A DNA stretch of 64,000 nucleotides from Halosolutus halophilus (GTDB taxonomy: Archaea; Halobacteriota; Halobacteria; Halobacteriales; Natrialbaceae), in NCBI RefSeq assembly GCF_022869805.1, contig NZ_CP094974.1:558001-622000 (forward strand), given 5' to 3'. The notes beneath the pieces are model-generated. The model had not been told where the DNA came from and did not search any database. It saw only the letters and a list, made by a program, of their open reading frames with translations. Position 1 is the stretch's first letter; each line of letters starts with the position of its first letter. The position numbers and the translations under genes are program-made. This document shows positions 16,903 to 24,699 of the stretch, one piece after another.

Positions 16903-17673
16903 TCACTCCTTCCGCGCAACGAGCGAGACGCTCTTCACCCCGTACGTCGAACACGCGTTCGCCGCCTGCTCGGAGACAAATTCGTAGTCGGTATTCTCGC
17001 TGACCGCTACGACGTCGAACCCAGCCGCGTCGACCAGGTCGGTGTAGCGATCGACCTGCTCGGCTCCGCCGATGCAAGCTGCCCAGAGGTCCGCATCGGT
17101 CTTGATACTCTCGGGCATCTGCTCTTCGCTGATAATGTCGGAAATGGCGAGTCGGCCCCCTGGCCGCAGCACCCGGAACGCCTCCTCGAAGACGCGATCC
17201 TTCTCGGCAGAGAGGTTGATGACCCCGTTCGATATCACCGCGTCGAACGACCCGTCCTCGAACGGGAGGGTCTCGATGTACCCGTGGCGGAAGTCGACGT
17301 TGTGGAAGCCGTTGTCCGCTGCGAGGTCACGCGCCTTCTCGATCTGCTCTCCGGTCATGTCGATACCCGTAACCGTTCCCGTCTCGGTGACGTGCAAACC
17401 GGCGACGAAGGCGTCCATCCCCGACCCGCTGCCGAGGTCAAGCACGTCTTCGCCCGGGTCGAGTTCCGCCAGATCGAAGTAGTAGCCGACACCCGCGAAC
17501 GAGTCGATAGCCGCGTCCGGAACGTACTCGAGATCCTCGGGGTCGTAGCCGAGGCGTTCGGCGAGGTCGCGGCCCGTCTCGAAGTGGAATTCGGCGTCGG
17601 ATGACTCCGCGACGTCACGGTACATCGACTTGACTTCGCGTTCGAGTTTGTCCGTGTCGAGTGAGTGATTCAT
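16903..17673 (-). CDS. SAM-dependent methyltransferase, ArsM-like
   Basis: A 256-residue class I methyltransferase. Motif I is VLDLGSGSGMDAF (77-89), followed by GIDMTGEQIEKARDLA (motif II region), FRHGYIETLPFEDGSFD and ISNGVINLSAEKDRVFEE, close to the arsenite methyltransferase branch. Two Cys at positions suited to ArsM As(III) binding are visible (Cys200 in AACIGG, Cys241 in NACSTYG), but the N-terminal Cys cluster of classical ArsM is absent (GVGYYFDLAEL occupies that place). It may therefore methylate another thiophilic or organic substrate. Its ATG is 14 bases after the stop of the OsmC-family gene on the same strand, so the two are probably co-transcribed. Confidence 0.85.
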   Translation of the reverse strand: MNHSLDTDKLEREVKSMYRDVAESSDAEFHFETGRDLAERLGYDPEDLEYVPDAAIDSFAGVGYYFDLAELDPGEDVLDLGSGSGMDAFVAGLHVTETGTVTGIDMTGEQIEKARDLAADNGFHNVDFRHGYIETLPFEDGSFDAVISNGVINLSAEKDRVFEEAFRVLRPGGRLAISDIISEEQMPESIKTDADLWAACIGGAEQVDRYTDLVDAAGFDVVAVSENTDYEFVSEQAANACSTYGVKSVSLVARKE

Positions 17674-17686
17674 CGGTGCTCACCGG

Positions 17687-18292
17687 TTAGTCGTCGCCCG
17701 CCACCTGGGCGGGGGTATTGATGGTCATCTCGACATCCTGTCCGAGCGAGACGAGCGTGTAGACGGGTGCTCGCCGTGCCCACTCGTCGATCAGGTCTTC
17801 GTCGAGGTTCTCACCTTCGATTTCGATTTCGGCGGTGACGTTCTCGAAGACCGCGTCGGCGTCGTTGAGATCCGCGAGGCTAAAGAGCACGGCGGGATCG
17901 AAATCGGACCAGACGCGTGTCTGGAGGTGGTCGATATCCACGCCGTGTGCGACGGCATTGATGCTGATGCCGACGTTAATGCAGGCAGCCAGCGCGGAGA
18001 GCGCGGCTTCGATCGGTTCTATCCGATCGGTCGCACCGACCCAGCCACCGGCTTCCAGCACTTCCCTCCACCCGCCGTAGGGAACCGTGTATTCGCGGGT
18101 CTCGCGGGCGATCGTTTCGCCACCGAGTTCGTAGCTATCGATCCTCGCCAGACTGTGGGCACACGTCCCCTCGTAGGTCGCGGATGCCCCGAGACCGAGT
18201 TGGACTTCTTCGGGATGTTCTGCCGCGTGGTCGGCGAACGCTTCGAGTGTTTCGAGTTCTACACCGTGTGTGATTCGCTGATCATCGGTCAT
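17687..18292 (-). CDS. OsmC family protein
   Basis: A 201-residue OsmC/Ohr-fold protein. Recognisable parts are GLGASATYEGTCAHSLARI (32-50), the VGATDRIEPIEAALSALAAC helix ending at Cys104, and the C-terminal beta strand ending VEMTINTP. OsmC and Ohr proteins reduce organic hydroperoxides with two Cys; here the candidates are Cys44 and Cys104, and spacing differs from classical Ohr, so peroxidase activity is uncertain. The start is the ATG giving MTDDQRITHG; the frame is open 13 codons further. It precedes the ArsM-like methyltransferase with a 13-base gap, suggesting an operon for thiol or metalloid stress. Confidence 0.88.
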   Translation of the reverse strand: MTDDQRITHGVELETLEAFADHAAEHPEEVQLGLGASATYEGTCAHSLARIDSYELGGETIARETREYTVPYGGWREVLEAGGWVGATDRIEPIEAALSALAACINVGISINAVAHGVDIDHLQTRVWSDFDPAVLFSLADLNDADAVFENVTAEIEIEGENLDEDLIDEWARRAPVYTLVSLGQDVEMTINTPAQVAGDD

Positions 18293-18486
18293 GGTTTTGT
18301 GTCGCCTTTCGGCTAAACACAGTACGATCACGGAGATAATGTAGCTACTCCGTGGGGTTTTGGCAGTTACTGCCAGCTATGCAGCCACTGACCGAGAGTC
18401 ACCAGGTGCTACCGGGAACCGGCTGAGATATCGATTGTCCAACTGGCCGCCAGCCGACAGGAAACCGTTGAGGGACGGACCCGATC

Positions 18487-18562
18487 AGCCCGTTCGGGCT
18501 CTGTTGAAATTCTCACTGGTCGATACAAATGGCGTGCTGAATACAGAGGATGAATGCGGCAC
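18487..18562 (+). repeat. Palindromic border element (truncated left arm)
   Basis: The right arm is intact: GGCGTGCTGAATACAGAGGA then TGAATGCGGCACG. The left side is CGGGCTCTGTTGAAATTCTC and the spacing between arms is shorter than in other copies. The left side also resembles the end of an IS6-type element, so the copy may have been altered by an insertion. Confidence 0.6.
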
Positions 18563-18642
18563 GTCGCTTCAGTTCGATCGAACTGACCGCTCCGACGTCA
18601 TCTGACCGGAAGATATATGTCAGTCTGTACGCGTGTTGCCTC

Positions 18643-19104
18643 ATGTCCTCCATCTCACGCCGGAAAGTACTGCGATCAGGAGGTGTCTCCGTCACGATGG
18701 GACTGGCCGGTTGTACGTCGATTCTACGTACCTTTCAGGACGACCCCCGCTTGGTCGAACTCGGAGCCTTCAACTTCGACCCGGAAGAGCACGTGGTTTA
18801 CGTGTTATTGATAAAAGAGGGCGAGCCGGTGTATTGGGAGAGACTGGCGCTCGGTCCCTACGATTCCGACGCAGATTCTGATGGGGGAGCGTTCGACGGC
18901 TATCCGACCGAGTCGGGACCCTACGTACTCTATGTGTGGCGGGACGATCAAGCGCGAACGGACTGGCAGCGGCTCGATTTCCGCGAATACGACACGTCCT
19001 GTCTCGGGGTTACCGTTATGATCGGTGACCCATTTGCAGACCGCGGCGAGATCCATGTACACCATCATTCCGATTGCCGCGTCGGGAGCGAAACTGATAC
19101 CTGA
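18643..19104 (+). CDS. Small Tat lipoprotein, function unknown
   Basis: A 153-residue protein: Tat motif ISRRKVL, hydrophobic stretch RSGGVSVTMGLAGC with lipid-anchored Cys24, then a single compact domain (LVELGAFNFDPEEHVVYVLL, ... GPYVLYVWRDDQARTDWQRL...). The mature part is rich in Asp, Tyr and Trp and looks beta-stranded; I do not recognise a family, but its design matches the lipoprotein at 7075-7518. The ATG at 18643 gives a proper leader; the open frame upstream overlaps the palindromic element and is not leader-like. It is alone between two elements. Confidence 0.75.
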   Translation: MSSISRRKVLRSGGVSVTMGLAGCTSILRTFQDDPRLVELGAFNFDPEEHVVYVLLIKEGEPVYWERLALGPYDSDADSDGGAFDGYPTESGPYVLYVWRDDQARTDWQRLDFREYDTSCLGVTVMIGDPFADRGEIHVHHHSDCRVGSETDT

Positions 19105-19150
19105 CTAGTCGACGCCGAGCGCTCGCTACCCGCACTGATCAGGGAGTACC

Positions 19151-19248
19151 GTGTGCCATATTCGCGCTTTGTATCTCGCACGCTTCGCTCGACCTATCCA
19201 GCAGTTAGCAGAATGGGCGTGCAAGATACAGAGGGTGTATGCAGCAGC
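19151..19248 (+). repeat. Palindromic border element with covarying arms
   Basis: Left arm GTGTGCCATATTCGCGCTTT then GTATCTCGCA; interior CAGCAGTTAGCAGAATGGG; right arm CGTGCAAGATACAGAGGGTG then TATGCAGCAG. The inner words TATCTCGCA and TGCAAGATA pair except for one G-U-type position, while both differ from the usual TATTCAGCA/TGCTGAATA. Confidence 0.7.
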
Positions 19249-19383
19249 GTACCAACCTATCATGACGGACAACGCGGTGGTTTGCTGTTCCGAGTGTGTA
19301 GACACTCCATGGTCCAGACGTAGGTTGCCAATCAGGATGCTACGCGCAGCTATTTAGGGGTAGATAGCCTTCTTAAGTCAAGG

Positions 19384-19854
19384 ATGATCTTGAAAGAGAC
19401 CACAACCGTTGAGGCGCTTCAAAAAGACGTCTATCGATTTTTCGAGGAGATGGAAGAGAACTATGAGCCATGGCACCCTGATCACATCACGTTCCGCTGG
19501 ACAGAGGGGGATGGGTTGGAACAGGGCGCTGAGGCCTATTTCGAGGAACGTATTGCGGGAAAGTTACAGAAGAAGACGGTAAAGTTCGTAAAGGTAACTC
19601 CCGATCGATACATTGAGTTCAAGCCGACATCACTGCTGGTTGGGCTGCTTATGCCTCAAATCAGTTTCGCGATCGATACTCACTCGGACGGTTGCGAACT
19701 CACCCAGCAAATCAAAGTACGAACCGGACCGATCGGTGCTTGGCTCAACAAGAGAGAATTTGACGCCGTTCGGACGCACATGCGAGAAGAAGGCGAGAAT
19801 TTGAAACGCATACTCGAAAATGAGGATCGAGTCCCCTCAGGAAAGAAAGCGTAG
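19384..19854 (+). CDS. SRPBCC (START-like) domain protein
   Basis: A 156-residue protein with the Bet v 1/START-like layout: N-terminal strand and helix (VEALQKDVYRFFEEMEENYE), a curved sheet (HITFRWTEGDG... AYFEERIAGKLQKKTVKFV... YIEFKP... GCELTQQIKVRTGP) and a long C-terminal helix (REFDAVRTHMREEGENLKRI). Such proteins bind lipids or other hydrophobic ligands or act as cyclases/dehydratases; no catalytic signature is obvious. The start is an ATG just after an AT-rich stretch (CTATTTAGGGGTAGATAG). It is the only gene between two border elements. Confidence 0.75.
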   Translation: MILKETTTVEALQKDVYRFFEEMEENYEPWHPDHITFRWTEGDGLEQGAEAYFEERIAGKLQKKTVKFVKVTPDRYIEFKPTSLLVGLLMPQISFAIDTHSDGCELTQQIKVRTGPIGAWLNKREFDAVRTHMREEGENLKRILENEDRVPSGKKA

Positions 19855-19890
19855 GTGATGAGTCAAAGAGGGTTCTTTCAGTTCTGGTTT

Positions 19891-19920
19891 TGCTGTATGT
19901 GCGCGTTCTATTCAGCACGG
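19891..19920 (+). repeat. Solitary left arm of the palindromic border element
   Basis: TGCTGTATGTGCGCGTTCTA then TTCAGCACGG matches the left arm of the copies at 10842 and 11491. No right arm follows within 150 bases. This is the last copy seen, so it marks the right end of the element-rich stretch. Confidence 0.6.
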
Positions 19921-19994
19921 CTGCTAAAACCTATCACCATTTTAGGGTTTCAACAAGGCCCCTGTTCGAGACCACGCTCACAACGCTGGGAGAG

Positions 19995-20819
19995 TCACTT
20001 CACGACGGATCCGGACGTGGGTGGTCGCGCCTCGCCTTCGAAGAATGCATACATCGATTCCGCCCACTCGTGAACCGTCGGTGCGTCGGTATCGATCACC
20101 GCCTGGACCGCCCCGCTGTCTTGCTTGTACAAGCTGATGACGACCCGGTCATCGAGAAGGCCGATTCCGTACGGAGGGAGTTCGTCGTGCTCTAGAACCG
20201 TAAAATTATCTCGGTTCACCATCTCTGAACTGCGCTCCGGGTACGTCGAAAAAAAGTACGTGTGACAGCTTGGACGGTCAACCAACGTTATGTCCACCCC
20301 GTCCTGTATCAGTTGACGGAGCACGTCCAGACAGGGCTCCATCAAGGCGACCTCGGGTCGAAGAAATCGGAACGTGGTCGTCTCCTGGAGAAACGACTCG
20401 AATCGGTTCACCGGGCGGTACGGCGAATCGGGCTCGGCGACGGTTACGGTCATCTCTGACCACGTCTCGATCGTGAATTCGCTGACCTCGTCTGGGAGCC
20501 AGTGCCAGACGTCACGCAACTCCCGCTCGGTTTCGACGAGGTCGATCAGGTCCTCCATCCCGGACGCGATCGTCTCTCCCAGCCGCGTTGCCACGTACTG
20601 GTATCCCTCCGTACGGATCCAGGTACGGGCTTCGAATTCGCGCAGCGTCCGTCGAATCGTCGACGTCGACACCCCGGTCAGTTCGCAGAGTTCAGCGCGA
20701 CTCCGAGGACGGTCCGTCAGTGCGCTGAGCGCCTCGACGCGGTGTTCGGATCGCGCGAGATACGCGATGTCTCCGATCGGAGACTCCGTGGGACTCGATC
20801 GTATGCTACCCGGCACCAT
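19995..20819 (-). CDS. FilR1-domain winged-helix transcriptional regulator
   Basis: A 274-residue regulator. Residues ~17-85 form an ArsR/TrmB-like winged helix (DIAYLARSEHRVEALSALTD, then RSRAELCELTGVSTSTIRRT), followed by a linker and a C-terminal ligand domain of the FilR1 (former DUF1724) type (EVALMEPCLDVLRQLIQDGV, VDRPSCHTYFFSTY, LPPYGIGLLDDRVVISLYKQ). These proteins are common in halophilic and methanogenic archaea and are thought to sense small molecules; most targets are unknown. The gene is divergent from nothing recognisable and lies just outside the last border element. The ATG giving MVPGSIRSSP is preceded by an AT-rich stretch on its strand. Confidence 0.88.
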   Translation of the reverse strand: MVPGSIRSSPTESPIGDIAYLARSEHRVEALSALTDRPRSRAELCELTGVSTSTIRRTLREFEARTWIRTEGYQYVATRLGETIASGMEDLIDLVETERELRDVWHWLPDEVSEFTIETWSEMTVTVAEPDSPYRPVNRFESFLQETTTFRFLRPEVALMEPCLDVLRQLIQDGVDITLVDRPSCHTYFFSTYPERSSEMVNRDNFTVLEHDELPPYGIGLLDDRVVISLYKQDSGAVQAVIDTDAPTVHEWAESMYAFFEGEARPPTSGSVVK

Positions 20820-21113
20820 ACTATACCCACATACGCCCTCGCAATAACAATTTCCTCAGTCAAAACAAACGCTTTGAGTCGGAACTAAGACCGAGAATGG
20901 GTATCTCATACCTCAAGTGTCGAGCGACAGCCAGACGTCCTCGCCGAAACTCGTCCACTGTGTAGTCCTGTCCGTACACGCCTTTCACGCTGTTTTTGAT
21001 CGATTTCACGACTTCACTATATTTTCCAAGTAGCTGATAGGAATGCGAGAGCGACGCGTCAGTCGGTGATTGATGTGTGCCTCGTAGCCAGTACGGCTCT
21101 CTCAACGTTATCT
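20820..21113. other. Gene-poor spacer
   Basis: An 81-codon minus-strand frame (20860-21105) is present, ending ILGLSSDSKRLF, but shows no family match and only a weak start, so I leave it uncalled. AT content is higher than in flanking genes. Confidence 0.35.
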
Positions 21114-21230
21114 CTATTTGATAGCACTCTCGGTGTTACGTTCTCGTTCGAACTGAGCAGGTAGCGAAAAGTAAAGGACAATCACAGTACCTATCAGCCC
21201 GCCAACTGCAATTCGAATGGAGTCGACAAC
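21114..21230 (-). pseudogene. C-terminal membrane-helix remnant of an unknown protein
   Basis: A 38-codon minus-strand frame directly after a stop and without a start reads VVDSIRIAVGGLIGTVIVLY then FSLPAQFERERNTESAIK-stop: one clean membrane helix with a charged cytoplasmic tail. It looks like the 3' end of a lost membrane-protein gene. Confidence 0.3.
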
Positions 21231-21340
21231 TCAGCCAAGAGGTGACCTGTGAAGCCCGAAGACCATGATTTTCAGCCCCGATGTCCCGTCCACGATTGAA
21301 TCACTCGGTTACATTCGTTTCACCCATCCAACGTTAGCCC

Positions 21341-21574
21341 GTGTGTCCCCTCGCCCGCCGGAAGGGCCTCTCCGCCGGCGCCATCTGCACCGTCGACGGC
21401 ACCCTGGTGAAGGGTACCCAGAAGGGAACCGCCACCGAGGACGAGTCCCTCCCCGAGAAGGCTAAGAACAACGTCTGGCGGGCACTCGACATCTCGCTGG
21501 ACGCCGTCCGCGCGCTGACGCAGGAGGCCGATTCGGTCGTCGTTCGACCGACGACGCGTCAGGAGCCCGAGTGA
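21341..21574 (+). pseudogene. C-terminal remnant of a uridine/purine nucleoside phosphorylase
   Basis: The frame contains ARRKGLSAGAICTVDGTLVK, GTQKGTATEDESLPEKAKNN and VWRALDISLDAVRAL, the usual C-terminal end of haloarchaeal PNP/UDP-family nucleoside phosphorylases. The N-terminal two thirds (phosphate and ribose sites) are absent, and the first codons of the frame do not belong to the family. Nucleoside phosphorylases are about 230-250 residues, so only about a quarter remains. Confidence 0.65.
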
Positions 21575-21585
21575 GCTTTCGAACG

Positions 21586-21954
21586 CTAGGCGTCGGAAGG
21601 AGCTCTCGAACGCAACTTTTCTGACGGGACCCATCCCGTCTTCCCGGTCGGTTTCTCGCACCATTCCCAGCCGGCGACAGTGACGTGAGACGTGAGCGTG
21701 TCACCCGGTTCGACGCAGAGTTCTCTTGCAACGTACTCTTCGAGGCTGATCCACCGCTCATCTCGGTATTCGACGTACGTGTCCGGTATCCACCCCTCTC
21801 GTCCAGCGGTATCGATACACCAGAGCCAGCCGTCTCACTTCGTCGCCCGGTCTTCGATCGTGAGTTCGTCGCCCTCGCTCACTCGTATCGGGTCCGGATA
21901 CGCGGACTCGTACGCTTCGACGACCCGACGATGATTCGACGTTGGATGACTCAT
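21586..21954 (-). pseudogene. SH3-like domain protein interrupted by one in-frame TGA
   Basis: From an ATG (MSHPTSNHRRVVEAYESAYP) the frame codes for a variant SH3 protein with two SH3-like repeats: SEGDELTIEDRATK, then a TGA at codon 40 (21835-21837), then in the same frame DGWLWCIDTAGREGWIPDTY, EEYVARELCVEPGDTL, GWEWCEKPTGKTGWVPSEKL and a TAG at codon 123. There is no frameshift; a single base change (for example CGA or GGA to TGA) explains the stop. Intact relatives are about 110-125 residues, so nothing else is missing. Confidence 0.7.
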
Positions 21955-22045
21955 ACGTCCAACGGTATTCGCTGATCTCAGCGAAAAACCTCCGGTTCGG
22001 GCGCTCGAAACCGAAGAACGCGACATCGAAGCACCGTCTGGATGA

Positions 22046-22249
22046 GGTCCAGACGAGAGACGCGACGCTCACGCCCGATCGTCCACGAACGACCCGGACG
22101 AACCACCCAGTGATGATCCCGACGAGCAGACTGATGCACCAGATGAGCCTGCCGAACCGGACGAGCCACCCAACGATGATACCACCGAGGTCCCCACAGA
22201 CGACGATGTGGACGATGGCGACGAAGCGAACGGCAACGGCGAGGAGTGA
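22046..22249 (+). pseudogene. Acidic C-terminal tail remnant
   Basis: A start-less plus-strand frame of 67 codons reads DPDEPPSDDPDEQTDAPDEP then AEPDEPPNDDTTEVPTDDDV and ends DDGDEANGNGEE-stop. Such Asp/Glu/Pro-rich tails are common as disordered linkers in haloarchaeal secreted or membrane proteins. The frame opens after a stop without a start codon, so it is probably the 3' end of a truncated gene. Confidence 0.4.
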
Positions 22250-22375
22250 CGGCGACATCGGAAACAGACCGCATCAGGTGGCGGTCTGGGTCCCCACACG
22301 ACACGGCCAGTCCAGTGGGCCGGTCTCACCACGCCAGTGCCGACAGCGGGACGAAGCCACCGCGGTCGGGGCCCG

Positions 22376-22891
22376 TCAGTCGGTCGGTGGCGACTCGGCG
22401 GGCCCGCCACGGCGCTGGCGAGCGAGCGCCCACACGAGCGCCGCCGCCAGTCCCGCGACGAGGGCCGGCCAGCGATCGCTGCTGAGATAGAGGTTCGGCG
22501 CCGGGAAGTGATAGCCAGAAAGCGGCCAGAGCACGGCGTACGAATACCCGGTCACGGTCAGCAACAGCACGTCGAGGGCGTGGTGGGAGGCGGCCCCGAG
22601 CGCAAACAGGGCGATCGTCTGGCGGCGGTGGTCGGGCGCGACGAGCAGGGCACCCAGGCCGACCACGAGGACGGAGCCGCCGAGGGTATGCAGCGGCGTC
22701 CAGGAAAACGGGATGCCGAGCACGGCCTGCACGGTTTCGCTCGGCAGCACGAGCTTGAGCTTGACGAAATCCGGCGAGAGCGCGCCGAGCATCACGAGGG
22801 GGACCGACTCCGGGCCGAGCCGTTCGTCGCTGACCGCGAGCAGCGTCCCGAGCACATAGCCGACGAGGACGTGGGTGAGAAGATCCGGCAT
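22376..22891 (-). CDS. Membrane-bound metal-dependent hydrolase-like protein
   Basis: A 171-residue membrane protein starting MPDLLTHVLVGYVLGTLLAV, with His-containing helices (WTPLHTLGGSVLVVGLGALL and ALGAASHHALDVLL) and Asp residues (LSPDFVKLKL) in the places conserved in the DUF457/YdjM family of small membrane metal-dependent hydrolases. The catalytic role in this family is poorly defined. Four to five helices are predicted. Its ATG overlaps the stop of the upstream gene by one base (TAATG), so the two are an operon. Confidence 0.8.
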   Translation of the reverse strand: MPDLLTHVLVGYVLGTLLAVSDERLGPESVPLVMLGALSPDFVKLKLVLPSETVQAVLGIPFSWTPLHTLGGSVLVVGLGALLVAPDHRRQTIALFALGAASHHALDVLLLTVTGYSYAVLWPLSGYHFPAPNLYLSSDRWPALVAGLAAALVWALARQRRGGPAESPPTD

Positions 22892-23517
22892 TACTGTTCC
22901 CCTCGCTTCGATGCCGGTCGACTCGGTGGTTCTTCCGTGGGGGCGTCGGGCTCGCTTTCGGTGGGCGTGGTATCGTCTCGGGACGACCCCTGGCGGCCGC
23001 GGAGCGCGAGCGGGGTCTCGCGCGGGACGAACGCGAGGCGCGCCCGATCGAACCGCCAGTGCCGGAGGAAGCTGCCGAGCGCGAGGCACCCACCGAGAAA
23101 CGAGACGAGGTACATGTACTGGAACTCCCAGGGGGCCCGCGCGATCGCGCGCTCGGTCGCGAGCGTCGACGGCTCCGCGAGCGTGCCGAAGGCCGTGATC
23201 CGATCGCCCACCTCGATCGGGTCGTTCGTGTTCCGGACGGCGGTGGCGGCGTGGTCGAGCGTGAACTGACGTGAGACGTCGTGATAGCGCGTCTCGATCA
23301 CGACCGGCTCGGTCGCGACGACGGTCCCGCTGAGCACGACCGACTCGCCGACGTACGCCTCGGGGGCGGGCCCGACCTGGTCTTCGTCCGGATAGGCGTT
23401 CAGCGTTTCGTCAGAAGCGGGGAGCGTGCCGGCCCAGAGCAGGAACCCAGTTAGACAGACGGCGAGCAGCGCCCCGACGAGGCGGCCGCGCTGGCCGCCC
23501 GGTTCACTCGGCGGCAT
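22891..23517 (-). CDS. Two-helix membrane protein with an OB-like extracytoplasmic domain
   Basis: A 208-residue protein with one N-terminal helix (LVGALLAVCLTGFLLWAG), an external ~90-residue beta-rich domain (YVGESVVLSGTVVATEPVVI, ... QFTLDHAATAVRNTND, ... IEVGDRITAFGTL) resembling an OB-fold of the DNA-binding-like envelope type, a second helix (YMYLVSFLGGCLALGSFL) and a basic then acidic tail (SRDDTTPTESEPDAPTEEPP). Function unknown; translationally coupled to the metal-dependent hydrolase-like gene downstream, so the two may act together at the membrane. Confidence 0.75.
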   Translation of the reverse strand: MPPSEPGGQRGRLVGALLAVCLTGFLLWAGTLPASDETLNAYPDEDQVGPAPEAYVGESVVLSGTVVATEPVVIETRYHDVSRQFTLDHAATAVRNTNDPIEVGDRITAFGTLAEPSTLATERAIARAPWEFQYMYLVSFLGGCLALGSFLRHWRFDRARLAFVPRETPLALRGRQGSSRDDTTPTESEPDAPTEEPPSRPASKRGEQ

Positions 23518-23815
23518 TGATATGAACCAAGTCTGAATCGCGCTATGAGTCTTGTGGACCGGTGGTCACACTGCGGCAGTCCCCACTGGAGTGGGCGACT
23601 CGATGCGGCAGTCGCGTCCCGGGTCCGGGACGTGGCACCGCGTCACCGGTGAGGTGCCTGGTCGGCCCACGGTTGTTCCGGGCCGCGTGGCTCTGAACCC
23701 CCGCTTGCTGTGTGATGTGTCGCGATGCCACGCACGACCGCGAGTCCCGCAATCACTGTGCCGATCGCTCACATACACACTCGTAGTTCCGCTGGACCGC
23801 AACGAATTCAACCCC
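23518..23815. other. Intergenic, contains an origin-box-like word
   Basis: No gene. CGTAGTTCCGCTGGA at 23782-23796, 20 bases before the first orc1/cdc6 remnant, recurs exactly at 33856-33870. GTTCC-n-TGGA resembles the core of haloarchaeal origin-recognition boxes (TTCCA..GGAAAC). Confidence 0.4.
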
Positions 23816-24030
23816 ATGACGAAGTGCGACGACTTCTTCGCCGAAACCGCGCCCGACGACAGTTCTTCGTCGACGAGAAAGCGCTCGACCCGCTGGCCGA
23901 CCCGGACGAGATCTACAGGCCGCCCGGCACGGGGAAGACGCTGACGACGCGCCGGATCTGCCGGGCGTTCGCCGCCCGTCACGGCAAACTCGCCGTCGAG
24001 TACGTCACTCTGAAGGAGTGTCGAACGCGA
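23816..24030 (+). pseudogene. Broken 5' part of an orc1/cdc6 replication-initiator gene (copy A)
   Basis: The ATG gives [15 protein letters not shown]; after a small deletion the next frame continues [18 protein letters not shown] and then jumps to [20 protein letters not shown] (Walker A) and [11 protein letters not shown]. About 38 residues between DEIY and the P-loop are missing, and everything after the first ~60 codons of the AAA+ domain is absent. The opening motif (DDLF.ETAP....[14 protein letters not shown]) is the usual start of haloarchaeal Orc1/Cdc6 proteins. Confidence 0.7.
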
Positions 24031-24699
24031 GGGCATCTTGGGCGTGGTCGCATCGGCGCGTCCGCTTTCGATACACCCGTCGAATCCGCCGACTGCTATA
24101 TCGACCGTCGCGGAGTTTGGATCGTCTGCGGGCAATTTCCTCGGTGGTGTCGCGGAAGCAAGCGAATAGATCGCGGCCTGCGTAGGGGGACTGTTGGCCG
24201 GTCGTGGTCGTACAGGCGACGAGGTTGTTCGCACCCACGTCCGAGGCGGCTTTTCGGAAGCCAGTGGTGAATCCTGTCGAGAATCAGGTGCGGTGATCGG
24301 TTGAAAGGCCCTGAACATGTCGTCCACCTCGTCGTAGTACAGTTCTAACCGACCCTGCTCGCCCTCCCACCTGGGAGCGCCGCAGACTTCGAGTCGGAGA
24401 CGGTCAGCCCCTCCAGCGTGTCGTGCGATGGTTCCGGATCCTCGACGCCCGCTCTGCTCGATCAGAGGGACGAGAACGACCGAGACGCGGCGCGATAGTT
24501 GTGTCTAATTCGAACAATATCGATGACGAGCCGGTTCGCTCACCGATTCATCGCAACCTTCGTATTCAACCTATCCAACCGAATCGGACGATCGCTGTAG
24601 TAAACGGCGGCAATATGAATCAACAGAGTTATGGTGTAGATGAACAGTATACACAATACTGCCCAATACTGATTGATCACCTGGGCAGAACCATTCACA
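24031..24699. other. Decayed or intergenic sequence
   Basis: No recognisable gene on either strand. The last ~200 bases are AT-richer (GTATACACAATACTGCCC near 24647) and should hold the promoter of the Tat protein that follows. Confidence 0.4.

Noticed and set aside
18497-18511. GGCTCTGTTGAAA as an IS6-type terminal repeat
   Set aside because: The word resembles IS6-family ends but no matching second end or transposase piece is nearby, so I only note it within the border element.
3642-19920. CRISPR array
   Set aside because: The repeats are about 90 bases, imperfectly conserved, spaced by hundreds to thousands of bases and separated by genes, not spacers; no cas gene is present.
3642-19920. 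A classical integron
   Set aside because: No IntI-type tyrosine recombinase is visible and the elements lack the GTTRRRY/RYYYAAC core boxes; only the layout is similar.
20860-21105. 81-codon minus-strand frame
   Set aside because: No recognisable domain and a weak start; coding status could not be supported.
21835-21837. Selenocysteine at the in-frame TGA of the SH3 gene
   Set aside because: Haloarchaea are not known to have the Sec system, no SECIS-like hairpin is apparent and the position is not a Cys in relatives.
22326-23093. 255-codon minus-strand frame
   Set aside because: It is a shifted-frame shadow of the two-gene membrane operon at 22376-23517.
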